Part shown: positions 24,901 to 35,300 of the stretch, one piece after another
How the letters are laid out: each line of letters starts with the position of its first letter
Numbering within the stretch: position 1 is the stretch's first letter
Assembly (NCBI GenBank): GCA_964023205.1
Contig: OZ026843.1
Location: 2,217,029 to 2,281,028 of the forward strand
Direction: 5' to 3'
Length of the DNA: 64,000 nt
Source: Lutraria lutraria
Lineage: Eukaryota > Mollusca > Bivalvia > Venerida > Mactridae
The notes under the pieces: model-generated
Databases searched by the model: none
What the model was told of the DNA's origin: nothing
Seen by the model: the letters and a program-made list of their open reading frames with translations, nothing else
Translations under genes and position numbers: made by a program

Positions 24901-25304
24901 ACCACCAGTCGTATGTTTGATTGACAAGAATCCTAGCGGCAGAGGAAACACTCGAACAGAAAGCCTCCAGGCTCCACACATCAACTCAGAGATGTAAAAA
25001 AAGGTAGTCTTTGAAAAAGTGCCATCAAATTTATAGGCAACAATAAAAATCAAAATTAATATCATACAAAACAGAATTTTTGATAGCCTGTATGAAAATT
25101 GAGTTAATCTCCTTGGAAACCGTTTTACGTCTTTTTCTATATTTCCAGATATGTGATGTAATACAGTTTGAGGACAGCAGGATTCGTGCTTCACTTGTAC
25201 ATAATGCCCAATATATGACAGACAGTAATTTAACTTATTTTTCGAAATACAATGTACATTTATCCGTGTACAATCAGCCCGTTAAGTGTGAGATGTCATT
25301 TTAA
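15634..25304 (+). CDS. Ig-superfamily type I membrane receptor (5 Ig, 1 FN3, TM), 5' exon missing
   Basis: Probable cell-surface adhesion or recognition protein of the nephrin/Kirre-like general plan; no orthologue is claimed. Exons: 15634-15906, 16759-16974, 17736-17855, 18924-19099, 19613-19763, 20094-20408, 20868-21052, 21881-21989, 22718-23029, 23611-23745, then tail exons (24721-24742 plus 25149-25161, or 24361-24374 plus 25149-25304). All joins have GT-AG ends and matched phases; domain borders are in phase 1, as is typical for Ig/FN3 modules. The first tail choice gives 674 visible residues. Order: end of a signal peptide (GLLLLTQGISA), Ig1-Ig5 each with the Cys...Trp...Cys pattern or close to it, one FN3 domain, a hydrophobic helix, then a basic stop-transfer KKGK. 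Many N-x-S/T sites occur in the ectodomain. It is transcribed toward, and convergent with, the oxidase gene. The true start and the cytoplasmic tail are uncertain. Confidence 0.85.
16759..16974 (+). CDS. Ig receptor exon: first half of Ig2
   Basis: Acceptor AACTTCAG, donor GTAAGT, phase 1 to 1. Encodes DLTVMCQVTGGNPAPTVTF then RWLE, the B-C strand signature of an I-set Ig domain. Confidence 0.88.
17093..17240 (-). mobile_element. SINE central-domain fragment without tRNA head
   Basis: Close match to 7945-8095 (shared ACGCCCCTTT, CATATGAGGCGAACAGTT, TTCCTGGGAAGAACCAGTAC, CATCCTCCGTAAGCAACTGC). It stops at the point where the tRNA head would begin. It lies in an intron of the Ig receptor. Confidence 0.75.
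17736..17855 (+). CDS. Ig receptor exon: second half of Ig2
   Basis: Acceptor TATTTCAG, donor GTAAGC, phase 1 to 1. Encodes NASVTFTASQS then THLYCTASFGD, the E-F strands with the second Cys, ending in ATLYVL. Confidence 0.85.
18095..18290 (-). mobile_element. tRNA-headed SINE of a different family, minus strand
   Basis: Minus-strand A box TGATCGAGCGTG and B box GAGTTCAAATCTCACC, followed by a non-tRNA tail. It lies in an intron of the Ig receptor. Confidence 0.6.
18531..18700. repeat. Dispersed CCTCC/GGAGG inverted-repeat element
   Basis: CAACCTCCATACAACAGCCA is partly mirrored by GTGGCTGTTGTTC...GACCGTTAC. Similar to the stretches near 3.75 and 9.0 kb. Confidence 0.45.
18924..19099 (+). 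CDS. Ig receptor exon: first half of Ig3
   Basis: Acceptor TTTCTAG, donor GTTTGG (weak), phase 1 to 0. Opens with the linker FPPLVSKHG; TIQMNCDGSSKPGVTFQW is the B-C strand region. Confidence 0.85.
19190..19445. mobile_element. GC-rich intronic island, probably a MITE
   Basis: Base composition differs sharply from the surrounding intron. GGTCGCCGTGTGAACGTAGC at the right end resembles the termini of hAT-like MITEs that end in GTTCACACGG. No exon is needed here, because the flanking Ig3 halves join directly. Confidence 0.4.
19613..19763 (+). CDS. Ig receptor exon: second half of Ig3
   Basis: Acceptor TTGTTCAG, donor GTAAGT, phase 0 to 1. Encodes ITISDVKKEDNGVDLKCVY, the E-F strand signature, ending in YTIDLP. 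Confidence 0.87.
20094..20408 (+). CDS. Ig receptor exon: Ig4 complete
   Basis: Acceptor TATTTGTAG, donor GTAAGT, phase 1 to 1. Linker FPPTAVSV, then ITLTCSSDTGNPAPSLKWY, then SQITCCVEANDVC. The doubled Cys is unusual: CC at the F strand plus another Cys five residues later. Confidence 0.9.
20868..21052 (+). CDS. Ig receptor exon: first half of Ig5
   Basis: Acceptor GTTTCAG, donor GTAAAT, phase 1 to 0. Linker YPPEILAPQ, then DSVTIPCIVDSKPASVLTW. Confidence 0.88.
21881..21989 (+). CDS. Ig receptor exon: second half of Ig5
   Basis: Acceptor TTGTATAG, donor GTAAGA, phase 0 to 1. Encodes NNIDKNMSGQYECRAWLES, a clear F-strand Y-x-C motif. Confidence 0.88.
22718..23029 (+). CDS. Ig receptor exon: fibronectin type III domain
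   Basis: Acceptor TCTTGCAG, donor GTGAGG, phase 1 to 1. A single-exon FN3 module with YIQYRKLSGIWLEI (C strand with Trp) and PDTKYEIRVKSEDQLG (the L/Y...Y-x-x-R-V motif), ending SSTQSFTTN. Confidence 0.9.
23127..23465. mobile_element. Palindromic MITE-like element in an Ig receptor intron
   Basis: The left end CAGTGTGAATAACCCAGATG is an imperfect inverted copy of the right end ACGTGGGTTATCCGCGCTG. Internally AGACACATAGCACATGCTTA mirrors TTAGCATGCGCTATGTGTC. Confidence 0.6.
23611..23745 (+). CDS. Ig receptor exon: juxtamembrane segment and transmembrane helix
   Basis: Acceptor CTCCTTCAG, donor GTAAGT, phase 1 to 1. The hydrophobic stretch from AILLSVFVTAAV through LIIIIIIVCAI is followed by the basic KKGK stop-transfer signal, giving type I topology. 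Confidence 0.9.
23875..24262. mobile_element. Possible MITE with short inverted ends
   Basis: The ends GCGTTTTCATTTGGGAAAC and TTTGGAAAACTC...CCAAAGGAAAACG are partly inverted copies, and the interior is more GC-rich than the surrounding intron. Weakly supported. Confidence 0.35.
24361..24374 (+). CDS. Candidate alternative 14-nt tail microexon of the Ig receptor
   Basis: Flanked by ATTTACAG and GTAAGC. Spliced after the TM exon it adds FGNIP and reaches phase 0, which opens a 50-codon frame in the exon starting at 25,149. Hypothetical. Confidence 0.3.
24721..24742 (+). CDS. Candidate 22-nt tail microexon of the Ig receptor
   Basis: Flanked by ATATTCTAG and GTAAGT. Spliced after the TM exon it reads C-H-S-S-S-S-K and enters the last exon in phase 2, giving the short ending SYVM then stop. 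Confidence 0.45.
25149..25304 (+). CDS. Terminal exon of the Ig receptor, usable in two frames
   Basis: Acceptor TATTTCCAG. From phase 2 it codes only SYVM before TAA at 25,159-25,161. From phase 0 it stays open for 51 codons, with several tyrosines (QYM, LTYF, SKYN, SVYN), to TAA at 25,302-25,304. That stop lies in the target-site duplication of the adjacent MITE. Which frame is used cannot be settled from the sequence alone. Confidence 0.45.
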   Translation: MCDVIQFEDSRIRASLVHNAQYMTDSNLTYFSKYNVHLSVYNQPVKCEMSF

Positions 25305-25804
25305 GCCCCAATCCTACTGGGCAGCGATAGGTTTGCGACACCTTGCGAATGACATTCGCCGACGTGTTTAAAACTGTCGCATTAGCAGTGTTATTCGCGC
25401 GTAAACTTTCAACATGTTGAACAATTCTCTCTCATTTGTGTTTCAAAGTCTTCGCGAATGTCGCAAATCATTCTGAAACTGTTCTTTGAAACATTTTTGC
25501 GAATTTATACTCGCTTTATGCTTCACTTTTGTGTGCAATTTCGGTTTCTGTTCCTGCGACACTCTTGCGAATGTACCACGAATGGCGCGTGATATTCGCG
25601 AAACAACTTTCCGAAATGTTTGCGAAATCTGTGTGAATTCAAATTAAAATCGCAAATCTGTTTCTTAACATTATTCGTATAAGACGGTATACGTATAACA
25701 AGTACGCAGTGCTCCATCAGGTAAAAATTATCGAAATTATTCGCGTTATCTGTTGTAATTTTCTAAAATTGCCGCTACCTGTCGCAGCCCAGTGGGATGG
25801 AGTC
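25305..25804. mobile_element. 500-bp MITE with TTTAA target-site duplication
   Basis: The left end CCCCAATCCTACTGGGCAGC mirrors the right end GCAGCCCAGTGGGATGGAGT. TTTAA flanks both sides (25,300-25,304 and 25,805-25,809). The interior is rich in TTCGCGAA-like motifs. It abuts the last receptor exon. Confidence 0.7.
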
Positions 25805-28800
25805 TTTAAAGTAAACATAGCATCCAGATGTAAGAATTTACGTATGCATCTAATAGTGATTATTATCAACAGTGCTGTGTGATGTACTGCATACACTGTT
25901 CTGCATCACTTACTTACACAACTAGAAGTGATGAGTACCAACCTTGATGTATAAAAAGACGGTTAACGTCCTGTGTGTGTTCACTTCTACGACAGGAAGA
26001 AGTGTGTTCACATAAACTGTATTTTAAGAGATATTAGTTTCTACATTATTTCTATTTAATCATCTCATATTTAAAGATTCTCTGTAACCCGGATATAAAT
26101 ACATATGTATCAGACATTCTTAAAATGTCAAACAGCTTTTATTAGGTACAATGTATGATATATAATGCAGGACGTGTTATAATGTATCAGTTACGTCATC
26201 ATGTTCTCATGTGACATGTGACCAATATTCTATCATGTGACCAATATTCTATCATGTGACCATTCCTAACTACTTGTATCATCCTAATCTAAATCCCTTA
26301 TTTTTCCATTCAAATTATTTTATGATTTTATGTTATGTTACGATATATGAATAAACGCTTTTGATTGGTTTAAAACGTGATTGATGGTGACGCATGAAAG
26401 TCACATTCAATGGTGTAACATGATATGTAATGGAAGTTCGAAATTTACCAATCTAAAAATATAGTCAGATAAATATTCATTATTTGACATATACTGTGGT
26501 TTTCCAGTGTACCCCACCCACTTCACTTCATCATTATTTCTCTTTAATAAGTATCTGTCATGTTTGATTTTTAATTATAAATAATTAATCTACATACGCT
26601 AAGAACTTTAAACTATAACTATCACTTTTAATGTATGAAAAGCATCGTCGGTTTATTTCTGATAAAAAATCAAGTAAAATCAAACTCGTAAAAATATTTT
26701 CTTTGTACGTCAAATTTGAGTTTATAGTTACAAAGTATTGTTTGTACATGTACATATATTGGGACAAATTCGGATATAGAATATATTTTAACGTTTGACG
26801 TATTGTTCGAAGTTCTTGCCGTCATGGACTAGGTGCTATATCAGGTGCAATAAGGTATTCAATTCGAAGTGTTATCTGTTTGCTTTCTGTCCTTACAACT
26901 GTTTTTTCTATAACAAAATAGTTACAGCGAAACAATTTATTTGGAAGTACCACTAATTTGTAAATAGACATAAAATGACTGATATGAAAGGATTGTTTTC
27001 TTTAATTTGTTCAGATAATCAAAATGCTTGAGTCGTAGAGATCATGTATTTATTGATACTTGTATGAAATGCAACATTACAGTTCAACGATATCAAAATA
27101 ATTTTTTTGAAAAAAAAATATACAGGTATATTGAGGTTGTTTCATTGCTGCGTTGAACTATATCAGACGTTTACAGAACCGCACTGAAAAGGGAGTCTTC
27201 ATAACGAAGTGATCTTTACACTGGTGTGACTCCAAATGAGTTTTTATGTCATTTCTGTCAATATTGTCCTAAATATCGTAAGTGCCTTAGTTGTGTAATA
27301 AAGTTGCTTTTATTTTATGATACTTGATTTATTTCCATTTAGTATCGAGTCTTATCTTAAACGCTTAAAATTAAACTTTTGTAATTATACAAGTTTTGTC
27401 AAGTTAATTTTTAAAACAGCGTTTCCGTGATCAGTAAAGATAAATCAGTTGTTTATAACCAAGCTTTATACAACAATTATTTTATAGAAGCATGTATCAT
27501 TGGGTTTATTCAGCAATTTATGTTAATATAAAAAACGTGTGAAAATTAGTTGACATCGTCAGTATTTAATATTGCCCATTGATGCAAATTTGTGCACATT
27601 TACCTGATTTCGTAAGGATTGTTAAATTTTATGCCTCATTGTCGTTTTGTTAAACAAGAAATTTAATATTCATTCAATTCAATTTTTATTTATATACTAG
27701 TATTAGGTTTATTTATACATGTACAAATATATTGTTTACTCGAATTTCTTTCTATGCTGTTTATGCCATTGAGGTGTGTTGATGTGTTTTAACTATTAAC
27801 TAAGTACTTATCAAGTGGTGAGATTTACTTTGTGCAGTTTCCGTTTTAAATCTGGGTAACGATACAATAAAACAATTTTACAGTTTACTCTGATATACGA
27901 GTGAACAATCGGATGCAATGATGTATTTATATTTTTATTAATAGCTTGAATAGTACATTTTTGTTTTTAAGTTATCACTGGATCAAGATTTTGCGACAAT
28001 ATTTTGACCTTCCGTTACCATAGCAACCACAATTTTGACCTGAGAAAAATAACGTGCATTGTCACCAATTCACATAACAAGTTTCATTAACATTGCTTGA
28101 ACAGTGTTCAAGTTATCGCAGGCTCCAGTTTGAGGCAGGCAGACAGAAGGAGAGCAAACTTACACTCCCCTAAACACCGGTAACGGCCTAGTAATAACAA
28201 TTATGTGTATATACTTAAATTTGTGTAAACATTTGTACAGTACTAAGACTGCATTTCTATACAACATATGCAAGCATAGTTATTATGACCAAATGCATTT
28301 ACATTTTATTAACACAACAAATTAAAAAGATAAGTGTTATTTATTCAAATAAAGTCAAATTTGTTTTATTCGTTTATTACACATTTGTCAAGCCAAATGT
28401 ACCCTTCAAATTTGTTACCGTGATTCTTATAAATAATCTAATCATCGGTATTTTATCAATGGATGATAAGCAGTTGCATATCCATGTTATGTAGATTCCC
28501 TGGTATTAATGTAAAAGGGGATCACCGAAAGCGGTTCGGTAATCATTTTTAGCAACATCAGATATTTACTCCTCATTCTGTCGTTTTATAGACTTGTCAA
28601 AAGTTGGAACTAATTTCACACTCGGAAGGTTGCAGGAAGCTCTTCTTAATCTTCCTTAATAATTCCCTGAGCGACTGTTGCAAACCGCCTGAATTATTGT
28701 TCGTTCTGAACTACAAATTCTAAACAAACCTCCGGCTAAATGCTTTGCAACCCCCTTTGTATAATGGTACTTAGAAAACTAAAACTAAATTGGCATCAAA

Positions 28801-29213
28801 TACAGGCATACAAACTTCGATAACACTTTAATAAAAAGCACAAGCTATTGATTACACATACTTGCTAAGCAGATACAGATTCATCCTAATACTGGAGTAA
28901 CATTATTTAAAGCAATGTAATAAACTGGCAAATGATGTTGAACGAGGGTACCATTTATATGATTGTGCATATATATAATAGTTAGCTTTGAAAATGCGAT
29001 TCAATGAAATAAACACTATAAAAGATATATCCCAATACATCATCAAATAACACAGATACGAGAACATGCGTACTCCTATTTCGAAGTGACGCCTGATCAA
29101 GTTCATTCAAGACATCGTAAATAACGTCATTATATTCTCCATTTCCCCATCATCTGTTAACATTATAACAATAATTTCCTTTCAATTCTCACAATTGATG
29201 ATCAAGCATTCAT
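25805..29213. other. Convergent intergenic region between receptor and oxidase genes
   Basis: No exon seen. Candidate poly(A) signals AATAAA on the + strand lie at 26,350 and about 27,296. A three-copy 20-bp tandem (TGTGACCAATATTCTATCA) occupies about 26,214-26,265. About 27,960-28,190 is a dispersed repeat ending in a GGCAGGCAGACAG-type tract. Confidence 0.4.
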
Positions 29214-29393
29214 TCATTTAAAGATAACATTCTTCAATTGATCTCCACAAGCAGCGTGAATCCTCTCAACTGTTGCAGGGGAGTCAAGCTCAAAATATCC
29301 ATTGAGACCAATCTGTGACCTTGCGGCCTGTACAGCATGCTTGAGGGCAGATATAACTGACATTGATAGTATTAATGGAGGTTCACCACATGC
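29214..29393 (-). CDS. AOX/XDH: AOX/XDH last exon with catalytic Glu and stop
   Basis: Acceptor TTTTTTCAG. Encodes [20 protein letters not shown], then [16 protein letters not shown], then stop TGA at 29,214-29,216. The Glu of GEPP is the catalytic base of the family. The protein ends about 20 residues shorter than vertebrate XDH. Confidence 0.95.
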   Translation of the reverse strand, partial: ACGEPPLILSMSVISALKHAVQAARSQIGLNGYFELDSPATVERIHAACGDQLKNVIFK

Positions 29394-32300
29394 CTGAAAA
29401 AAGAAATTTACTTAAAAAATCCCATCTTAGTTAGTTTAAATTTAGTAACTTTATATTAACTCTTCTTTAGAACAACCAATTCTGTTTTCAGGGACTGTAG
29501 GTTCGCATTATGGCAATGTTTGATTTATTCACACTCTTCATTGCCTGAATTTCAATTGTACTTTAAAGTAATGGTTACAGGTAGGATGTTACAACTACAG
29601 ACATCTTGATTTCGAACTCGGCATGTTGCGCGCAAAGAAATGTTTATGTTAACTGACCATCAGTAGAGAACTGAAATATGGCTGAAAGCAGAAATAAAAC
29701 CCATAATTCTTTTTATTCATTATCATATAATTATGTTACCTCAGTAACAGTTTTGAGAGTGTTTGATAAAAGTCGTATAAACTCATTTCCTAAGAATGTG
29801 TCAGCACTATTTTCACCTTTAGTTTCAAATGCCCTATTAGTTTGTTTTAGAAAGTCACATAGACAAATCTAAGAGACCAACAATGGGGCAGGAGAAATAT
29901 GGTCATTATGCAAAGTTTATTCATATTTTATAAAAATCAATTATAATTTTTTTTCAGACTGAATATTTCCTCTCTTTGTCAATTCCATAATGAAACCATG
30001 TTACCATTAGGCCCGTTTTTGGAGAGATATCGAGAATACATGGTTGGTGCCAGAGATGTAGAAGGTTTATCCGGTGAGTGAGAAAGCGTATCTTGGCGAG
30101 CTTTAGCGATAAACCGGATAAACCTTCTCCATCGCCGACACCAACCGTGTATTCGATTTATCCTGCTATTCTCATTAAGTTTACTACAACACTATATTTT
30201 TTACTGAAATCCGTTCTTTTTCGCTAAATTATATGTGACGTAACGTGCACTAATGTATTTTCGTTTGTGACGTCACTTATGTCACTTATGACGTCACACG
30301 GAGCTTTACATTCTTTAAAATGGAAACAACATATTTTAAGGGTTTAATATTTAAAACTCAAAATAGCATTAATGCAGTTCACATATGACGACAAGTATAA
30401 AAATCTCTATTTTAGCTTTAACAGAGCGTGGGAATCTTAAAATGATTTGCATTTTGATCACGTGACGCACTGACGGGAGATAGATAAGTTTATCCTGCAG
30501 GGCTATCTCCTGCACCTAATGAGCGTGGTAGCAGGATAAAATGGTCTCAATGTAGGTGTATTATGTAGTACAACAAAAACAACATTCCAGTGCTGAGTAA
30601 CCTCGGAACAGATTCGTGAGCTTGAATGAATAAATGTAATAGACATGTACCTTGGATGAATACACATTGGTAGTGTAACTGTGGTTCTTCAGTAAAGTAA
30701 CATTGAACTTTCTTGGTATACTTCGTACATTTGGTATATTATAACTCAGTGGGCTACAGTTCTGCATCTTTCCAGTAGAATCCACATCTATATCTTCTGT
30801 TGTTACCATTCCGAGACCCTGAAATATAGAAAGCTGCGTTTACTGAATGACAAAATTGAACATTCATGGCATATTCAAAGTATTATGGTTCTAATCATTG
30901 ATTTACATACATGTACTGTGTTGAAGTAAGAGGTTACATCAGGATAGTTATACAGGAAACAGGTTAGTACAGTAATACTAGCAGTTAGATCAGAAACATA
31001 ATTTAGTCCTCCCTATAAGCAGTATAGTCAAGACAATGACAAATATTGTACTGTAAACATCACTAAGTTACCATACCAATATATCAAAACACCCCAATAC
31101 AGCGACTCCATGAGTGTGATATAAAGAGATGTAATGATAAAGTGAAAGGCCGGATGAGACAGATGAATGGCAATACTTCAGCTAAGACCTTCTCATGTTG
31201 GGAATTAAGGAATTGTCATTACGAGCAGTTGATACGATGGATCATTATTAATACATTGTGCACTATCTAATTTAGTGCTTATGAACTTTAAGAATGTACC
31301 AAAAGACACAGCAAAGGCATGACTACTATTCCATTACCTGTACGAAGGCACCTTCAATCTGGCCAATGTCAATAGCAGGATTCAAACTCTTCCCAACATC
31401 AAATACAATATCAGACTGTACAACCTACAAAATCAACGAAATAAAATAATCTCTAGCTAGTATGTAACAGAACTTTTCTATGAAATCATGTTTAAACAAT
31501 TCTAGAAAACGAGGGAAACAAGAAATGTGTCACAGAGAAAGATAAAATTAAACAAAGGGCAATAACAAAAATGATGGAACTACAAAAGCCTGAATATAGT
31601 CTATACGGCACATGATTATGATCTATACGTTTAATCAAAATCCTATCAAAATTGTAGAAGGAGTGGAACACAGAAGAATTATTAGGTGAAAAAAGTACAA
31701 GTTCTCTGTCAAAAATGACCGAATAAATAAAAGCCATAAAATATCCAATACAAAACTCGATACTGAACATCCTGTGAAAAATTGGTGAAAGCTCCATAAG
31801 AATTGTAGGAATGTGTGCATTAACAAGAAAAGTTGGACGAACAGTGTGATAGCTATATGCCACCGCACCTGTGGCAAAATATATTTCAATATATCAATAA
31901 TATCTTAGTATTTCAATAACACGATACACGATAGTGTTCAATTTTCTCCGCGCCATCAAAACAAGAGTGAACCATTGAAAAAAGCATTCAACTGAAGAAC
32001 ACACATTCTTCTCGTATAATGCACGTCTGAAAAACATCTAAAACCACATAAACCTCTGGATTTAGGCAAACAGGCAGATTTATTCCCCATAAATGAATTA
32101 ATTGAATATTATAGAGTCATATGCCTAGTCCATTTACGGTGAATACAATGTAGTTATGACGTATCTGACATGAGTATTTTGACAAACATACTGTTACATA
32201 TAAATGCATGTACATGAAACTTTTCATTTTCAGAAAGCATTTCATTTTCTTTAAGTAGAAACGCAGTGTAATTAGTTCCTGCAATATAAAGAACATGAGC

Positions 32301-35300
32301 ACTTTTACTGTACAAGTATTTATCCAATTCCTTCATATGCCCCATACAGACAAAGGCTTGACCTAGTTGCTTGGTTCACAGTACAGTCTTTTATGTATAA
32401 TTAAACAATACATTTTACTTTGAGCATTTCTTACAAATATATAGCAGAAAACTGGAAAAGTTAATCTAGATAACCAGTGCATGTTTTGGATCACTCAAGA
32501 GTTACATCAAAGCAAATAAACGCGAAGTTAAGAACAGAGAACTTTCCTTTTCTAATCAACATAACGCTTACTCATTGTTGGTAGAAGCGTTTTGATTTTA
32601 TTGGCAAGGTTAAAGTTTGGTACAAACAAACAAACTAACTAACTAACTAACTAACTAACAGACCGGCAGTCCGTCAGTCAGTCTATAAAACTATTTTGTG
32701 TTAAGAAATAATTCGCTGCCTTATACTATTATCAATTACCTGATTTTCTCCTGTGAGAACATCAATTTCAACTTCAGTACACGCTGACCCATAGGCATAA
32801 TAATCAAATGGTTTGCCAAGTCGTTTCTCCCTGTCCCAATCACATTCCTTATTTATCCTAAAATTTGGGGACAATAATAATCAAATAAAAGTGATAAAAA
32901 ATAAATCTCAAACACAAACCTTCATGTAAAATTCTGTGCTGTTCAAACGTTTTTTTCCACAAAATATATGGTTGGCAGAATTTTTTGGTGATTATAATAA
33001 TTTTTTTGTCAATCAAAGATCAAGACATTCACCTGAGTGATACATGGGCCACTGACTTCTTGGACACTGATATTGAGGACATTTAGATTTTATGGAAAAA
33101 GAACTTGAAAGAAAAGCGTATATATGCATGTACGGTTAGTGTAGACTAGTATGATTACACAATTAATCAGTGACCCAGGGTTCAGCATGACCAGCCTATT
33201 TATCTAAACGAGTCTTCCTGATTCATGTTTAACCCAAATTAAGGCCAAAGTGATGTGTTGCAGCGACAGAATGTTAGCAGCCATACCATGGCCCTACTAA
33301 ACCACCATGATCCTGTAATCATTTGACAAGGGTTGCAGCCCACGGCCAGTGGGGGTCTTTTCACACTGTAGTGCGACAGCGTCTTGTAAATACATTGATT
33401 CCTTGCTTTAAATGTTCTTTAAATCTCAATATTGTTCATAAGTATACATACAAATAACATATTGTTTTGCTTTTTACAAAGGACATGGGTAATTACATGA
33501 AGAAAAAATTATAAAACAATCCATCCGCAAATGTTTCACACAATGCTGTTCAATCTCTCTACTTTATGGAATGGATAATAACTAAGGAAAAAAAGAGAGT
33601 CTCAAGACCTCTATTTGGTGTCTAAAGTATGGTGGGGTGCATGGACCAGGATCACATAATATCCACACATTTTGCAACACGTTTTCTATTCTGCCTTCTT
33701 TTATATAATAAAAGTATATTTATTCATTCGAACTCATTATAACAGGTTTATACCCATTCAAATGTCTAAGTTAACTTATTGTAACTACACAATTTTATTG
33801 TGATCATAAATGACAGTTTAAGATGTAAAAGAAGAATAGTTTTGAACAAAAGGCCAATATTACCGTGGACAATCGAGCACCTAGTGTCAGATAAGCTAAA
33901 ATACACACACATACACAATTAAGCCCCTACAAAATATATACATGTACTACCTTGAGAAACCTGTGGCATAAAGCTGGATTCTATCAAAGTATGCCATTTG
34001 AATCTGAAATAGAGATTTGGTGAAACAATTTTACATTCATTTAAACAGGGTTTTTCCTTCTTTTCTACCCTAAAGAGAAAAGTAGCTATATTTTGATAAA
34101 AGAATACATATTAAGAAAAAAAGACACTATTACAAGGGACGTTCTCGGACAAACTGGAAGTCACTTTTGAATGAGGAAAATGTTTTTTCCAGTAATCAGA
34201 TCAAACTCAACTCCAGTTTAATTTGAATTCGTACAATAAGATGAAATGCACGAATCCAACCAAAATCATTAACATTACAATCAAAGTTCTTAATTTAATT
34301 GGTAGCTGACTATGATAGGTCACTGAAAATTAAACAAACCAATGACTTCCATGGTAAATCTGGATTTTGCAATTTTAAAGGCTCCAATCTTCCCATTAGC
34401 TTAGTGCAGGCATCCTGAAATAGAATGGACCTCAGAAGGATCTCAAACAGTATTTGACTTCTCTCAATAAAGTAAAGCTAGTTGATTAAGTTCTTACAGT
34501 TTGGAACAAGGCAAGTTATTTATCCGTCTTAAGATACATTATCTCATGTCATTTGCCTGTGATATACAATCCAAGAACTGAACAAGGAGAAATGAGTAAG
34601 GAAGTGGTAATGACAGATGAACTGTCTGTGGTAAAACTGGACTGCATAAACGCAGTGTTTAACTAACTTTATAATACTCGTACAGTGACATATTTATTTC
34701 TAAGATAAGATTTTCAAATTATAATTTATTTATATTCTTATTCAGAAAATTGACCGTGCCACGGGAAATCCCTCCCCCCCCGCTGGAAATATTCACTCAG
34801 GTTTAGATTTTCTCCTGTCCCAAATCTTGTCTTACAATATCATCATGTCCGCAGGAAGCAATTTCAGACTGTAGGTAGCTCGCTTTACTCTTTTTAAATA
34901 CCATTATAGCCGAAATAATTGGGTGGGGGCTAAATCCCTCCTATCCCTGGTTCGTTCGGCCCAGTTACTGTTCACTATGTTTTCACATAATTATCAAGCA
35001 GGTTAAGCATATCTCCTGATTATACAGTATATTAATCATTTTAGTGTCTGAAGCAGTCACTTGCGTCGCAGTGAAATACATGTAGGACAGAATGCATTAG
35101 GTAAACCACACCGCTCAATATCATGAAGGCAAACAAATCACACAATGATTGCGTTATCTAATTATTTATTTCTATTATCATTAAGATAGCTATAGAAGCT
35201 TCGCTCATAAAACTATAATTTTCAATACGTTGTGTTGACAGAATTAGTATGTAGATGTATATTTTATACCAAAACTAAATACAGACAGACATGTATTAAT

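Noticed and set aside
31492..31889. Long minus-strand hydrophobic open frames
   Set aside because: They lie in an AT-rich dispersed repeat and match no exon of the oxidase, whose flanking exons join without them.
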